A stretch of 64,000 nucleotides of DNA, from contig CM046330.1 in NCBI GenBank assembly GCA_025403435.1, forward strand, positions 13,848,239 through 13,912,238. Direction: 5' to 3'. The stretch comes from Artocarpus heterophyllus (Eukaryota; Streptophyta; Magnoliopsida; Rosales; Moraceae). Positions 33,867 through 46,754 of the stretch are shown piece by piece. How positions within the stretch are numbered: the first letter of the stretch is position 1; each line of letters opens with the position of its first letter. Made by a program: the position numbers and the translations under genes. Under the pieces are notes generated by a model, which was given only the letters and a program-made list of their open reading frames with translations, was not told the DNA's origin and searched no databases.

Positions 33867-35389
33867 AAACTGCTTTTGCATGGGTTTGGGTGGACAAATT
33901 GATTGGAATTTTTTTTTTTAAGTATTTTTAGAACAATCTACTTCTTTGATGCTCGTGAAAAAAGTATTTATTAAAAGCTTTCTTTGTTTATATTTTTAAC
34001 CTCTTATTTGTGAATATCCTTCTATATCTTTATTTTATATCTTCTTATAATAATAAAAGCGTTTGATTTATTTAACTAAACATTGGGCCTGGCTTAAGCA
34101 ATTTTAGGGCCTTAAGCAAAACTTTTAATGGGCCATTTTTGAAAAATGGAATTTTCAAATATGCAATATGTTGAAACTTACTTTTTATAAATACCATATA
34201 TGTTTAAGTGCAATATAACTTAAACATATAACATGAATGGAATTGTAATGGAATTGTACCACAACTTTTAAGTGTGACATGAATACACACATTTTTTTAG
34301 AAGTGTGGTATAACATGTAATTTTCTCTTTCAAATAAATGAATTAAAATTTTTATTAATCTTTTTTAAGATGAAAAAATCTTTTAGCAGAAAAAAAATAC
34401 TACAGTTAGTGATAATGTTCTATTTTTTTCTCCTCCAAATCACACTTTTTTTTTGTAAGTTTGATCATTTTTTTAATCTCATTTTGTAATTTCTAATTGA
34501 ACTAAAACAATTAAAAATTCATTTTTCCTATAATTTTCAAAATTAAAAATGTTCATTGTAAATGAAACATAAATAACATATATTTTTATTAAATAGTTTT
34601 TTAAAATGAAATTATAAGAGCAGTTTGCTTAAAACAAAAAAAAAAAAAGCTATAAAAGGAATTAGTAAACAATGTATTAAGTTAACTCATTGAGCAAATA
34701 AAAATCTTGTTACTTGAATATTTGATTTACATTTAAGTATAACATCACTCCGACTTTCAAGAGTTGTGCTCTCCAAACTTTTTTGCCGCTTAGTTTCTTA
34801 CTGCTTTTTTTATAAATCCTTAATTAATGTATAAAATAATTAATTATTGTGGTGATATATAATAAATGTCAAAAGCATTTAGGGGCCTTGGCTCAACCTA
34901 GGGCCTTCAGTAATTGCTTAAGTGGACTTATGGTTGAGCCGGTAATGACTAAACATGTTCAAAAAATCTTTTATAATAAAAAAAATACTTTTTTCATGCA
35001 ATATTCAAAAACTAATTTAAAAGCTCTAATCTATAGTTTTATTCTTTTACTTCTTAAAAGTAAAAACATGAGCTATCTCAAATCTTTTTTTTTATCTTGC
35101 AATGCTCACCATTTTTTTAAGTTACAACACATGTTCAAAGGACCCTTGAATCTGAGGGTAAAACTGAAATTTCATCACAATTGTGATTCAAAGAGTTGTA
35201 AGACAAGATAGGGTAGTTCAAGAAAACCAATAACGAAATTGATCGAAGCAAACGAAATTATGCCAGAGAGCAATTGCTGATTCCATTGGTCAGCTTAATT
35301 AAACCACACAAAGTCGGTGATTAAATCGTCGAGTTTATAGTTTTTTTTTACCTCACCGCTATAAATTTGTGAATAAATGATAGATTTCA
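33867..35389. other. AT-rich intergenic DNA, no gene seen
   Basis: Long A and T runs with no recognised feature. A plus-strand open frame at 34849-35211 is AT-driven and matches no family I know. Confidence 0.5.
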
Positions 35390-35562
35390 TAAGATAATTT
35401 CATAAAACCATCATCTAAAGTCCATTAAAAATGCAACATGAACAAGACATACAAAAATCATCATGGAATCTTAGCTTCCCATGATGGTTTACAAAAACCG
35501 TCATAGTATCTCAATATAAACAACTTTTCCACAAAGGCTTTTCATAAAAGCTACCATAAAAT

Positions 35563-37761
35563 TATCACATCCCAGAGTACGAGAGGTGACATGGCAGGTT
35601 AGTTAAGTTAATTAAGAGAAAATTTAATTAAAACACAGGTTAAAGAATTTAATTAATTAAGAAATAAGTAATAATTTAAAACCCTTTTTAAGCAAGTATT
35701 TATAATAATTAAACAAATAAGATAAATAGAATGAAATAAAATAATAAAGAAAGAGAAAATACATGTTGGGTCCCAACGACCCACAACTTGTGCACACACA
35801 CAGTATCGACAATATTTAAATTACAACCATAGTCCAAAGTAAAGAGAGAAATTGAAATAATACATGCCTTGATTAATTTATACAAATAACCTCCTCAGGT
35901 CTTCTACTGATCGCAAGTTTGATTTGCGGACTCTTCTTCAATCCTAAGCTAGATTCCACCTAAGAGGAAAAGGTTTTAAAAACAAATAAAATGTGAGCGA
36001 AAGGCTTAGTAGGGTTATGTCTTAAAAACAGATAAATAATTTAAATTATAAAATTTAACTTTTAAAGAAATAATTAGAAAACAGGGTTAAATAAATTCTT
36101 TCAAATAAGTCTCTTTAAAAACAGTTCGTCTAGAAAGTACATTTTTTCTTTTTTGGGCAAACCATAATTATCACCATTGAAATGGCCTAGCTGGGTTTTA
36201 GGACCTGCCCCCAAGGTCGCACGCTATACGACCCGATCTCTAATATAGCATCATGCCTATCTATGCATTTCTATTATTATTTAAAACCCATTTACTAAGT
36301 ATTTTCTTTACATTCATTATGTGATTCGTTATGAAAATCACCTTAATCTACTGTTTGTAAAGGCAATCAAATAAAAAAAATCCCTTTTTCAATAAATCAT
36401 TGAAAACATTTTGATAAAATCTTTTTGAGGCCAAAATCATTTAAAAACTAGGCTATCAAAGAAGGGGGTAGAAGTCCTACCTTAATATCTGTGCTGATGT
36501 CTAACATTGCAGTCCTAATCTGCTATACGTTAGCTCCACGGAACCATGAACAATCTTGAATATATAAATTTAGTCTATTAGTATCTAGCTTAAGATATCC
36601 TATGTTGCTAAGCCATCTTATGGTGTCCTAGTGTGCCACTTGTGTTTATAAAATCATATTACAAGATTAAAATCTCAATCGGGATTCAAAACAGTGAAAA
36701 CAGATGAAAAATGACACATGTTCGTGAAGCCCAGTCGGGCTGCCGTTCTCCCTGGTTTGGCCTACCGAAAGTGCAGTTCAGCCTACAGACCATCTAGGTC
36801 CGGTCGGTCGAACCTTCTAGGTTTGGCCTGTTGAAGGTATGAGTCCGGCCTGCCAAATTCATGAATTCAGCTTACCAAACATGAAGTTCGGCCTACTAAA
36901 CTGGGAAAATTCTAGAATTTTCCAGAATCAGGTCTCAGTCTCCCCGAGCCCAAATTCTCATTTTCGCTTGTTTTTCTTAATTCCTAGGCATGAAAAATAC
37001 TCATAGATGATAGAAAAATATAATAGAATACCTCTAAACTAGTTTAAACAAGATTTGCATAGAAAAATCTAAGAAAATTCAAAAATGAGAAAAATGGAGG
37101 AAAAATAGAAAATCTTGATTTAAATCCGTTTTTAATCAAACCAAGCTTAGATTTTAGATGTTTTAAGTTTCTCTAACTTAGATTAAAGGTTTTCTAAGCT
37201 TAAACGAGCTTGGATTTCAAAATGCTAAGAAAATTGAAAATTTTAGAAAAAAGTTTAGAATTTGAAAACTAACCTTGATTTAGTCTTTGATTCGAAGTTG
37301 TGGTTGCTAAATCACACTCCCAAGCTTCCAATTCATTGAAAAACCAAAGCTTGAATTCAAATTTTGAATTTGAGAGAGAGAGGAGAGAGGGGCAGTGAGT
37401 GAGAAGGAGAGGAAGAGAGAGAAAGAGCTGAGGAAGAGAGGAAGCGTGAGAGGGTGAGGAAGAGAGGGAGAGTGGGAGAGATAAATAGAGAGAGAGAGGT
37501 GGTTTTGCTATGTGGAAACTGTGTACTACCTATGATTTTGCAAAACGGGATGTATTCAGCATTTGACAAATTATTTTGTTTCAAAATTCAAAATAGCAAA
37601 TAAAAATAATTAAAAGTAGTTAAGAATTATTAAAACAATCAAGAATAACATTAATTTAGAAATATCTCAAAATAGGCAAATTAAGTTTAAAGATACACCA
37701 TGGCACACTAATTCACCATTTTACACACTAATATTACTTAATTAATTTTTGGAGCGTTACA
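35563..37761 (-). mobile_element. Large gypsy-type solo LTR, minus orientation
   Basis: A 2,199-bp segment reads on the minus strand from TGTAACGCTCC (37761) to GGGATGTGATA (35563), the style of ends seen in plant gypsy LTRs. It is flanked by AAAAT at 35558-35562 and AAAAT at 37762-37766, a perfect 5-bp target duplication. A TATTTATC box and a CT-rich leader occur about 270-390 bp from its 5' end. No internal region adjoins, so it is a solo LTR. Confidence 0.85.
36756..36902 (-). repeat. Minisatellite of GGCCTACCGAA-like motifs in the solo LTR
   Basis: Six imperfect copies of a 15-bp core (TTTGGCCTACCGAAA, TTCAGCCTACAGACC, TTTGGCCTGTTGAAG and others) occur at spacings of about 20-40 bp in a block richer in G and C than the surrounding LTR. 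Confidence 0.75.
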
Positions 37762-37766
37762 AAAAT

Positions 37767-39987
37767 CTTTCGCTCTTTTTGTAAAAATTTTGAATGCCTG
37801 CCAAAGCCTTCCTCTTAATTTCTCCGCAAAATTTTAAATGCTCTATCTCTTTCTCTTTCTATTTCAAACCCTTGCTGCCCCTACCTCGCCCACCGTTGCC
37901 AACTCCCCCGCCCTCATCCATCGAAAGGTATAATCTTTTATTTATCTTCCCCAAAGTTCTAGTTTGACTAGAAAGTCAAATAATGTCCTTTATTGAAAGA
38001 TTTACCACTTTTCTAAGTGGAAACAATATTCCGAACAAACCTTTGAACATAGTCTTGGAGCCCTTATGATTTTGGGTGAATTCCATCATTTTAGAGGTCA
38101 AATGAACACTTTTATGATTTACCGTAATATCAAGGGACTATTTTGTAGTTTTTAATAGTTTTGGGACTTGTTTGTTATTTTTTGATGTTTGGGTTTGAAG
38201 CAATTGCAATGCCTTTGTCATGGCAGACTAGGTAAGAATAAACACGTAGAGACTTTTCTTAGTTTTCCTTTCAAATTCTCGGATTACAGCCTCAGATATT
38301 CAAGCAAATAAATTCCAACATAATTGTAAGTACTCGACTCATTTTATTAATAGCTATTGTTTAATTTTGTTAAATTTTGGTTTGTGCAAAGTTTCTTCAA
38401 TAATACTATAAATTACCTTTTAAGCTTAATTAATAAGAATTTATGTGTAAATATTTGATATTATTTTCTAGTTTAATGAATCACTCAACGGATTGACCAG
38501 TCGTGAGAAAACTAATGTTTTTGCAATTTTTTTAAAAGAGTTACCATGTCGGTTTCAGCAAACACCATCATGGTATGTGGGCTTACCATAATGGTTTTTT
38601 TAAAAAGACCATAGTGGAAACTTATGGTGCTACAAAAAAGCACACTAAAGTTTCATGTTTTCACGAAGATTTTTTATCTTATATTAACCGTCGTGGTAAC
38701 TTTCCATGATAGTTTTTTAAACATCATAAAATCCATAATTTTTAGTCATGTTTTTCACTTGAAAAGAAAACTTATATAATTTGGCTTTGTAAATGCATAT
38801 TTTAAAAACTTTTGCTATAAATCGTTACTGAAAATTTTATCATATCTGTCCTCATGTAAAAATAATAATAATAATAATTCAAAAACTCTGCCACTAGTTA
38901 CATGAATAATAAATTTAAAACTAATGTTTATAGACTATTAAATTTTCATTTTGAGAATCTATATTTAGTTCCTATAAAATTGTAAAGTTTGGATGTCGAC
39001 GTAAATTATATTGATAACATTTTGTTTTTATTTTTATTTTTGCTACTAACAATTTATATATATATATATATATTCGTATGTGATTATATATGTTTTGAAT
39101 AACTAGTTTTATGTATTAAAGCCCTCCAATCAACAGGAAAAAAAGGTGGAGATCACGGCATGTTATAAAACTAATAGTGAAAATCTAATTAACGATACTC
39201 TTCATGTCTAATAGCAAGCCCAATTTTGTAGTAATAAATAGTGAATCCTACCAACATATATTCATTAATTTAAATCTGAGTTGAGTTTTGTGCATAGTAC
39301 GTACATATTGTTATTTCTTCTTTATGTTCATTTTCATAGTTCGAGAATCGTAGATCAGGATCGAATTCATATTATTTTACACAGTCTTAACAAAAGTATA
39401 TCAGGCTAGTAGTATAGTAGTACTAGCTAGAAGATTCAAAAGAAAGAACAAAAAACTTGGATTTGGGTTCAGATTAGGGTCTAGTACTGTTCACTAACTC
39501 CAACGGTCAGGTCAGTTCCTATATTTATTCTATATATAAATAGCTTCAGAAAGTTAATATTACAATAAGAGATTCAAGGATATCATGAAGTATCGTATCT
39601 AGAGTTGATATCGTAATACAACAAAATTCCTATATGAGAGTTTTTTGCTAATCAAAAAGTAGAGTATTTATTTACGGATTTTGAAGCTTTAGTCATATTC
39701 ACTGTTCAATGATGTATAAAAATTTAAGGCGAATAAAAAATAGAGTAACTGCATGAGCAGGCTAGCACCGAAATGAGAAAGAATGAATAATTACTTGTCA
39801 TTTTAGTATAAGAAAAAAGTACAAGACATGTTAGGGGGAAGAATTTAGGTACAAAATAAACCCTACAATTAGGCAATTTTAAATTTTTCGATCCAGTAAA
39901 ACATTTTGTATTTCCCATCTTTTGATTTTGGTTTTCATGTACCATTTAAGTTAGTTAGCGGTGGTGTGTGTCTTGTTGTACGGCTAG

Positions 39988-40021
<34 letters not shown>

Positions 40022-40129
40022 TATGTTGTGTCATTCATGTTTTTGATATCTTTGTTTGGTCTCGGTCAAGTGGCTTTATTTATCAATGGTTCTTTCTAAC
40101 GAATTTCGGTTGCACTTGACTTTTTAGGG
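37767..40129. other. Intergenic DNA, no gene seen
   Basis: Beyond the possible CACTA-like words up to 38765 the sequence is AT-rich, with AT microsatellites near 39054-39073 and 39992-40020. No coding or RNA gene was recognised. Confidence 0.5.
39992..40020. repeat. AT microsatellite
   Basis: About 13 TA units. Confidence 0.9.
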
Positions 40130-40627
40130 GCTGAGTGGTTTTTTTTTTTTTCTTGACGCTCGTTTTTGTCCATGTGCTTCATCTGTCTCCCCGCGAAGGA
40201 GTTTTCATGTGGCCACGCAGATGGACAGAAGCAACGCACAGCCACACCCTTGAAGCTTCATGGCCGCATGTGAAGAGAAGCTAATTTTGCATGCGAGATG
40301 AAATCTTGTGCAGCCACAAGTGTCTGCGTGTTGGAATTCGCGTTGTGTTTTTTGATGGTTTGTTGTTCCTTCTTCATAAACCTATAAATAGATAGGTTGA
40401 GTTTTTTTTCTTTGTAGAGTGAAATTCAGAAAATTGAGAGAGAGGCATGAGAAAAAATTCTTAAGAGAGAGTGTGTAATTTTCTCTTGTAAACTTCTTTA
40501 TTGTAGTGAATTATTTTACAGCGATTGAAAGTCGACGAAGCTCTCACATCGAGAGTGAACCACTATAAATTTTGTGTTCTTATTTATTTTTCGTTCTTGA
40601 TAGAATTAGAGCTTCTAATTTGCAACA
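40130..40627 (+). mobile_element. Copia-type LTR remnant
   Basis: The segment contains ACCTATAAATAGATAGG (TATA region), a leader rich in GAGAGAGG, AGTGAACCACTATAAATTTTGTG and an end TTCTAATTTGCAACA at 40627. This order is the usual one in a copia LTR and closely parallels the LTR at 4874. No primer binding site follows, so it is not attached to an element. The left boundary and a target duplication were not found. Confidence 0.6.
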
Positions 40628-40801
40628 GACTCCATTGGTGGATCTAGTTAATTGCCAAGTTTGAATTCCCTTAATTTACGACTATTATGAACATGTAATT
40701 TGTTGACCTTGAAATGAAATATTCCCTCGAAAAAATATTTTGTATTTCCTTTTTGATATTAAAAAGCATGTAATATATATAAATACATATACCTATATAT
40801 C

Positions 40802-40828
40802 TATATATATATATATATATATATATAT
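40802..40828. repeat. AT microsatellite
   Basis: About 13 TA units. Confidence 0.9.
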
Positions 40829-41544
40829 TCATGGCCATGATTTTTTTTGGTTGACAAAATGGCCATGGTGAGTATGCAACACTAACAAAAAATAAACCTT
40901 CCTAAATTGTACCCCCAAACTTGACCAAACATAATTAATTCCCATGTACCATTGCTCAGAGGGACTTCTGGACCTTCAATGAATTCACATTGAAGCTTAG
41001 GCTTGCAATCCTTCTTGCATTAATTCTTCAACACATTGCGGATAGGATTTTTGGTTGATAATTTATGTACATTTTGACAGAATTTCAAAAAGTCAAGCCT
41101 ATCTATCTAGCTAGCTATAATACACGATGTTATGCAGGCAACAAGCATATCCCGAAATACATGCATGCATGTTATATACTTGATATTAATACTTTCAGAA
41201 ACATTAAAAAGCAAACTTTGTAGCAAAAACAAAGACAGCACTTTCCTTCACGGTATAACTAGAATTACCACTTACATACACATACATAAATACATATATA
41301 ACACGAAAAATTAGCACATCCTTTATGAATGCCGAATAATCACTAGAAACTTTCCCTTAAAAAAAACACTAGTATATGTTGATGACCAATTAATATTGCA
41401 CATCAAAATTGGTGTGAACCTCAAATTTTAAAAACTTGCTCTAGTCCGTCATTCTAACCCTTCCGTATGGCTTATCAATGTCATATCATGATCATTTCCA
41501 AGCTGGTTCAACTCAAACTCAGTTGATAGAGAGATTGCTGACAA

Positions 41545-41579
41545 TAGAGAGAGAGAGAGAGAGACAGAGAGAGAGAGAA
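41545..41579. repeat. GA microsatellite
   Basis: AG repeats with one ACAG interruption. Confidence 0.9.
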
Positions 41580-41726
41580 TAAACAATTTTAGAAACTAAA
41601 GAAAAGTTTTGGTGATTGGACAAAGTAGAATCTGAACGAGAATGGGGTCCTATCCCGGACAACCCGTCCGACTTCTCCTCTTATGCACGTTACTTTCATC
41701 CCTCAGCAGATTTTAATTAGCCAAGT

Positions 41727-41750
41727 ACTCTCTCTCTCTCTCTCTCTCTC
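41727..41750. repeat. CT microsatellite
   Basis: About 12 CT units followed by a C run. Confidence 0.9.
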
Positions 41751-43914
41751 CCCCCTCAATCAAATATTATAAACAAGTAATATTAGGCGGACAGTGATAA
41801 AGACCACAACATTAGAAAACCCCACCAAAAAAAGGGAAAAAAAAAAAAACTACTGGTATATATATTGTGCCAAGACAGCGTACCATTCCTATCTTTTGAC
41901 AAGCAAACAAAAGAGCATACAAAAACTAGCTAACAAAAATAAAAGACAGTTTATTATATATGTATATGTACTGTGTGTGTATATATTATAGAAACAAACC
42001 ATCGTTTTCTTAAGGAGTCAGCGGCGCTGGCTCCCACCATGCACTAGCTCCTTTCCTAGGTACTCAAATCCAAAGTCGCCTTCACCACCAAACACCTTTC
42101 TAGCTAGTTACATCCCCACTATGTTCACTTTTTTTCTTTCTTTCTTTCTTTCTTTCCTTTATTTTTATTTTTATTTTTAAAAAAAATGCGAGTCCCATGC
42201 ATGTTATAATATATACGGTACTGTTGGACAACCTTTTCATTTTCTCTTTGTAGCTTTACATTAATCATTTATAATTACTCCCATTTTCTCTTACACATAA
42301 TAATTAGTATACATACGTAATAGTATTATTGCACTAAATTTGCTAATATGACGGATCTGTGCATTTCCCAAGTTATGCATGTTTATATATGGGTGATTGA
42401 AAAATGTGACAGGGAATATGCATAGATACACCTATAACGACAACTGGTTAATGACTGCCAAGTATGTGAACACTGAAAAAGTTACAATAGTTACGTTTCT
42501 AATAGGTATCATTATTATTAACCGTTTAATATAATCTGATAGTTGTAATTAAGTGAATAGTTGAAGAAAAAATTTATTATAATTAATAAAGTTGAATTCT
42601 TATCGTATTACATCATCAATGCAACCATTAGAAATATAACCGTTAAAAACTCATCCATATATGCATATATGATATCTTTCTACCAGGATGCTTCCATATT
42701 CCTTTACAAGTAGTTGTTATACACACATAAATATTAAGCCAAAGTACATATAATAAAGGCCTATATGATTAGTTGGTTCCACGACCAATATTATTGGGTT
42801 TATATAAACATATATAGATGTACTAACATACACATGTTTATGCATAAAACGCGTGGATTTATGGTTTTGATAAAAAGAAAATTAACAATAAACCAATTAA
42901 AAATTTAGCTTGGTTTTGAATTTTGTGATTGTATCAAGTCTTCAAGAAGACATAGTCTTCGCTTTTAAAAGGAGGAGAAATTTATGAATTAAAGCATTGA
43001 AAATCTGTGTGAAGAAAGTCTTTGGTACAAGTGCGACAACAACATTTTTGGTACTTATCTTAATCACCTCCCCTTTTCATTAAACTAATTAGAATCATTA
43101 TCTTCTCCTGATAAAAAAATACAAAAAAATTAACAAAGCAAAGCTAATCCGATTGGGTGAACTATACATATGGACCACACTTAATTAAGGGGAAAAAATA
43201 AAAAAATAAAAACTACTTTTAAGAGTTCCATGTGAAGGGCACCAATTGCTTCGAATCTAGCATAATGTTGCATGTTCTCACTCTCCCACAAGTCGCTTTT
43301 CCCTCCCAAGACTTTAAGTGGCTTGAGATTGTTGCACCGTTTCTTTGTCCTCGAGGGAAGTCCCAATCGAATAGGAATTCAAAACTTTAGTTTAATTAAT
43401 TAATTGAATCAAATTTGCATTGAGCATTAAACAATATTTTAAGGCCTTAAACAGCCGACCAAACTGAGGTCTTCATGTGATAGATAGCGATGAATTTGGA
43501 ATCATTCTTGTCATCTCTTCACCTGCTTGCTTAGCCTCTCTCTTTTTTTTTCCCTTTTTTTTCCAAATTATGAGTGCAAATACAAGATCGGTTGGCTAGA
43601 ATAATGTCAACGTTTCTGTGTTACAACATTACATAGGATATCATAATTGGTTGATGGGGTTTGTAATTTCTTCGATTTGTGAACATTACTAATTTATTGA
43701 TCCCTTCTTTGATTTAATTCGTGTTGAATTATTCTTTTGCAATTATATATTTTCTTTGGCAAATGAACTTTCAAATTCGAGGTTTTGACTCTATTTGGTT
43801 TCCTTCAGCTCTAAGTATAATTGGAATTCAAAGAAACTCAAGGGTCATATATTACACAGATATATGTATATAGTTCTGTTAATTTGATGACTGTATAGTA
43901 GGGTAGTAGCTATA

Positions 43915-44067
43915 TGGGTTAATTGGCATATCGGTTGGAATAAACATTGTAAAGTTCTTAACTGCTGTAGTAAAAAGCAAAAAATTATTATAGTATAAAG
44001 TTTTCATATGTTATAATTTTCAAATTAACTAACATTTTTAGTTCCAACCATTCTCCTAAACACCCTA
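43915..44067. mobile_element. MITE, family A copy 6 (diverged)
   Basis: The right end CCAACCATTCTCCTAAACACCCTAA mirrors the left end GGGTTAATTGGCATATCGGTTGG. The middle keeps TATAGTATAAAGTTTTCATATG, the family signature. Confidence 0.7.
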
Positions 44068-44263
44068 ATAGCTAGAGTTTTAAGTCCTACAACTTATTAC
44101 AAAAAAAAGCTTTCTGGATCAATAAATTCCTTGTACTTTTAATGCAAGAAACAAACATGTTATCTATCCACAACATAGCACCGAGTTTTATATTAAATTC
44201 AAAAGTATAAAATTAGCTTTGTAAATATGTGTGTTGTCTTACTCAATGAATATAAATATAGAA

Positions 44264-44299
<36 letters not shown>

Positions 44300-46754
44300 A
44301 TATTATATCGTGTATATATTCATTTAAAAAATTAAGTCTTTAAAAAATGTTGCTCCTACATATTTGGAAGTGCCATAACAGAAACTTTTAACATCAAGTT
44401 TAAGATTTTGGTACAATAACAATAATTAGATGACACTAAGGAAGTAATTTTTAACAGTATTACATGTATAATATATTAGAGATTGAATAGCGGATTGGTC
44501 TATGATATTTAGTTATTTATATACACGAAAATTGTCCTATATATATAATATAATGATCAATTGAGACATTAGTGTGTATATATATAAGTTCTTTATGTAT
44601 AAAGTTAGCAAACGGAGTATTTTTTTTTCTTCTTTTTAGAATTATAAATTAAATTGAAAGTATAATATGTATAATAAAGCTACCTATTAAGAAGCCTGGA
44701 ACTACTATAAATTAATCCTATAATTTAACCTGGAAAAAGAAAACAACATGATTATAATCAAAACAATGCTTGCTGCTAGGATATACCTTATCGGCAGAAC
44801 AATTTAGTGTCACTTCTTTTAGTAATATACGCATTAAAGAAATAGATTTAGTAGCAACTTGTCATATATAATAGATTATTTATAATCTCGGAGTGGCTAA
44901 TTAAAATTTAATAGTGCCCTCAAATCGTACGTCTTTAGAAATTCAAATTTATAATAAATTGTGTAATGAACAAATATTATATACTAATAATGTTGGGATT
45001 ATAGCTTCCTTGCTTCCGTACAGAAGAGGAAGAACAAAGTTGTCTAAAATCACGTTTGTCTCAAAATAGCTAATATTACTACCATCCTAAAAAAAAGTAT
45101 TACAATGACCAGCCTATTATGGTTGATACAATATAAATATGAACACATACAAATATGTCTACGTATATATTTTATATAAATTCGTAAATTGTTGCAATCT
45201 TAAATGAATGTTTTAAGAGCAAAACTGGACGAAGCCAAATATTATCCCCGACCAAAATGCATACTGCTTTGTCGTCTTTGGACAGAGATATTATTTAAAA
45301 GCCATTTAGGGGTAAAGCTTAATTGAATTTAGACCATTAAAGAAATTGTTAACTCCAAATAGCAGTCTTAAAAGTTAAACCTATCCATCTATTAGCATTA
45401 CCCTAGGAAAAGTTAATTAACTCTGTTATCAGAAATAAATTTTAATTGGTATCTTAGTGCAAAATTAACTTTAATTATGTAATTATCTCAGGTGTTTAAA
45501 ATCGGGCTGATATTTTTACGACGCAAAGTTTGTTTACGTTTTGATTCAATGATTAGATATAAAATTCGAATTTGATGTGAACATCACTGATCTTAATCAA
45601 ATTCAGATTTGTTAGTAATCTTGTGTGAAATTATTTCTAAGTTCATTAAAGATTAACTTCAAATTATGTTGCTAGTCGAATTTTTTTGCTAAGGTTTCAA
45701 TTAATTTGATAATTGGATTAAATCGAATATGTTCCAATTTAGTTTACAGATAATATTCATATTATAGGTTAAATTTTTGAGTAGTGAATAAGGTTCTGCT
45801 ATCAAGTCGTTTGAAAAATCAGAAGAATCAATTACCACAAAAATTGACTATCATTACAAATCTCACACATAATTTAAACTAAAGATCATCGGCAACTATT
45901 ATTAGAAGCTTGAGTCAGATTTGTAGTGTTGCAAACCTAAACTAAGTAAAATGTATTCAGACATTTCCTTAGGTTTAGGCGTACCATTATTTAAAGGGAT
46001 TAAACATTGTGATTTATTTTTAGAGCTTTTGAGTAAGAGAAAACGAAAGCATAAAACTCTCAACTTGTTGCAGTTGTGCATTATTTGATCCTAAGTAAGG
46101 CCAAGGAGGCGCTGAAGGCAGATCAAGCTCAGAGTATGTCGAGGACCAAAGATGAGCTAGCGTGGAATAGGACGAGGAGTCTGAAGGCAAGATGCTCATG
46201 ACTTGGACGAGAGCTGTGCGTCTAAAGGCAAATCGCTGATGAAGGAGAAGTTGTGTGTTCATTCTAGTAGAGTTTCAAGAGCAGACTTATAAATCTAAGA
46301 ACTATAACCATGACATGAAGTTCAATAAAATTCTTCCTTTTGATTGATATGTATAACACCTGTAGTTTTTTTACTGAGAGGTTTTTGACCACGTTAAATA
46401 ATCAGATCAATTGTGTTCATATTTCATTTATGGTTATTTAATTTTTTCTTTAATTTGTTTGTGGTAATAGGATAGTCGTATCCGTCTTAGAGTGTCTGTC
46501 GTCACAAAAGCAATATATACATTGGTTAGATCTTAAAAACTCTATCTTATATTTTTTTGAAGTAGGGATGAGGGATTAAACCCTAAACTCTGATATTTAT
46601 GGAGCGGAAAAAGTAAATTTAATGCTGTACAAAAGCATGCTACCACTACCATGCATCTTATATGTGAGCAAAATAATAGTAACACCTTTATAGCATCTAC
46701 ACCTTTTTTTGTTCCTCCCTTGTATTCCTTGTTGTTTTCAGCTTTGTTTATAGT
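44068..46754. other. Intergenic DNA, no gene seen
   Basis: AT-rich, with an AT then GT microsatellite at about 44263-44300. An 80-codon minus-strand frame at 46020-46262 begins with ATG and is less AT-rich than its surroundings, but it matches no family I recognise. Confidence 0.5.
44263..44300. repeat. Compound AT/GT microsatellite
   Basis: About 13 TA units followed directly by TG units. Confidence 0.9.

Larger units (their letters stand above)
35390..38765. mobile_element. Possible CACTA-like remnant split by a solo LTR
   Basis: On both sides of the solo LTR there are short repeated words such as ACCATCATGGTA, CCATGATGGTTT, ACCGTCATAG and CCGTCGTGGTAA in both orientations. Such sub-terminal repeat clusters are typical of CACTA (En/Spm) elements. 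The right edge near 38755-38765, read in reverse, gives CAAGTGAAAAACATGACTAA, which could be a decayed CACTA terminus. No clear left terminus, transposase or TNP2 frame was found. Confidence 0.35.
40628..43914. other. Intergenic DNA with simple repeats
   Basis: AT-rich with an AT microsatellite near 40802-40828, a GA run near 41545-41579, a CT run near 41727-41750 and a TTTC run near 42130-42160. A minus-strand open frame at 43181-43366 lies in less AT-rich sequence but matches nothing I recognise. Confidence 0.5.

Noticed and set aside
46020..46262. 80-codon minus-strand frame starting with ATG
   Set aside because: Less AT-rich than its surroundings, but no recognisable domain, splice context or family; not enough to call a gene.
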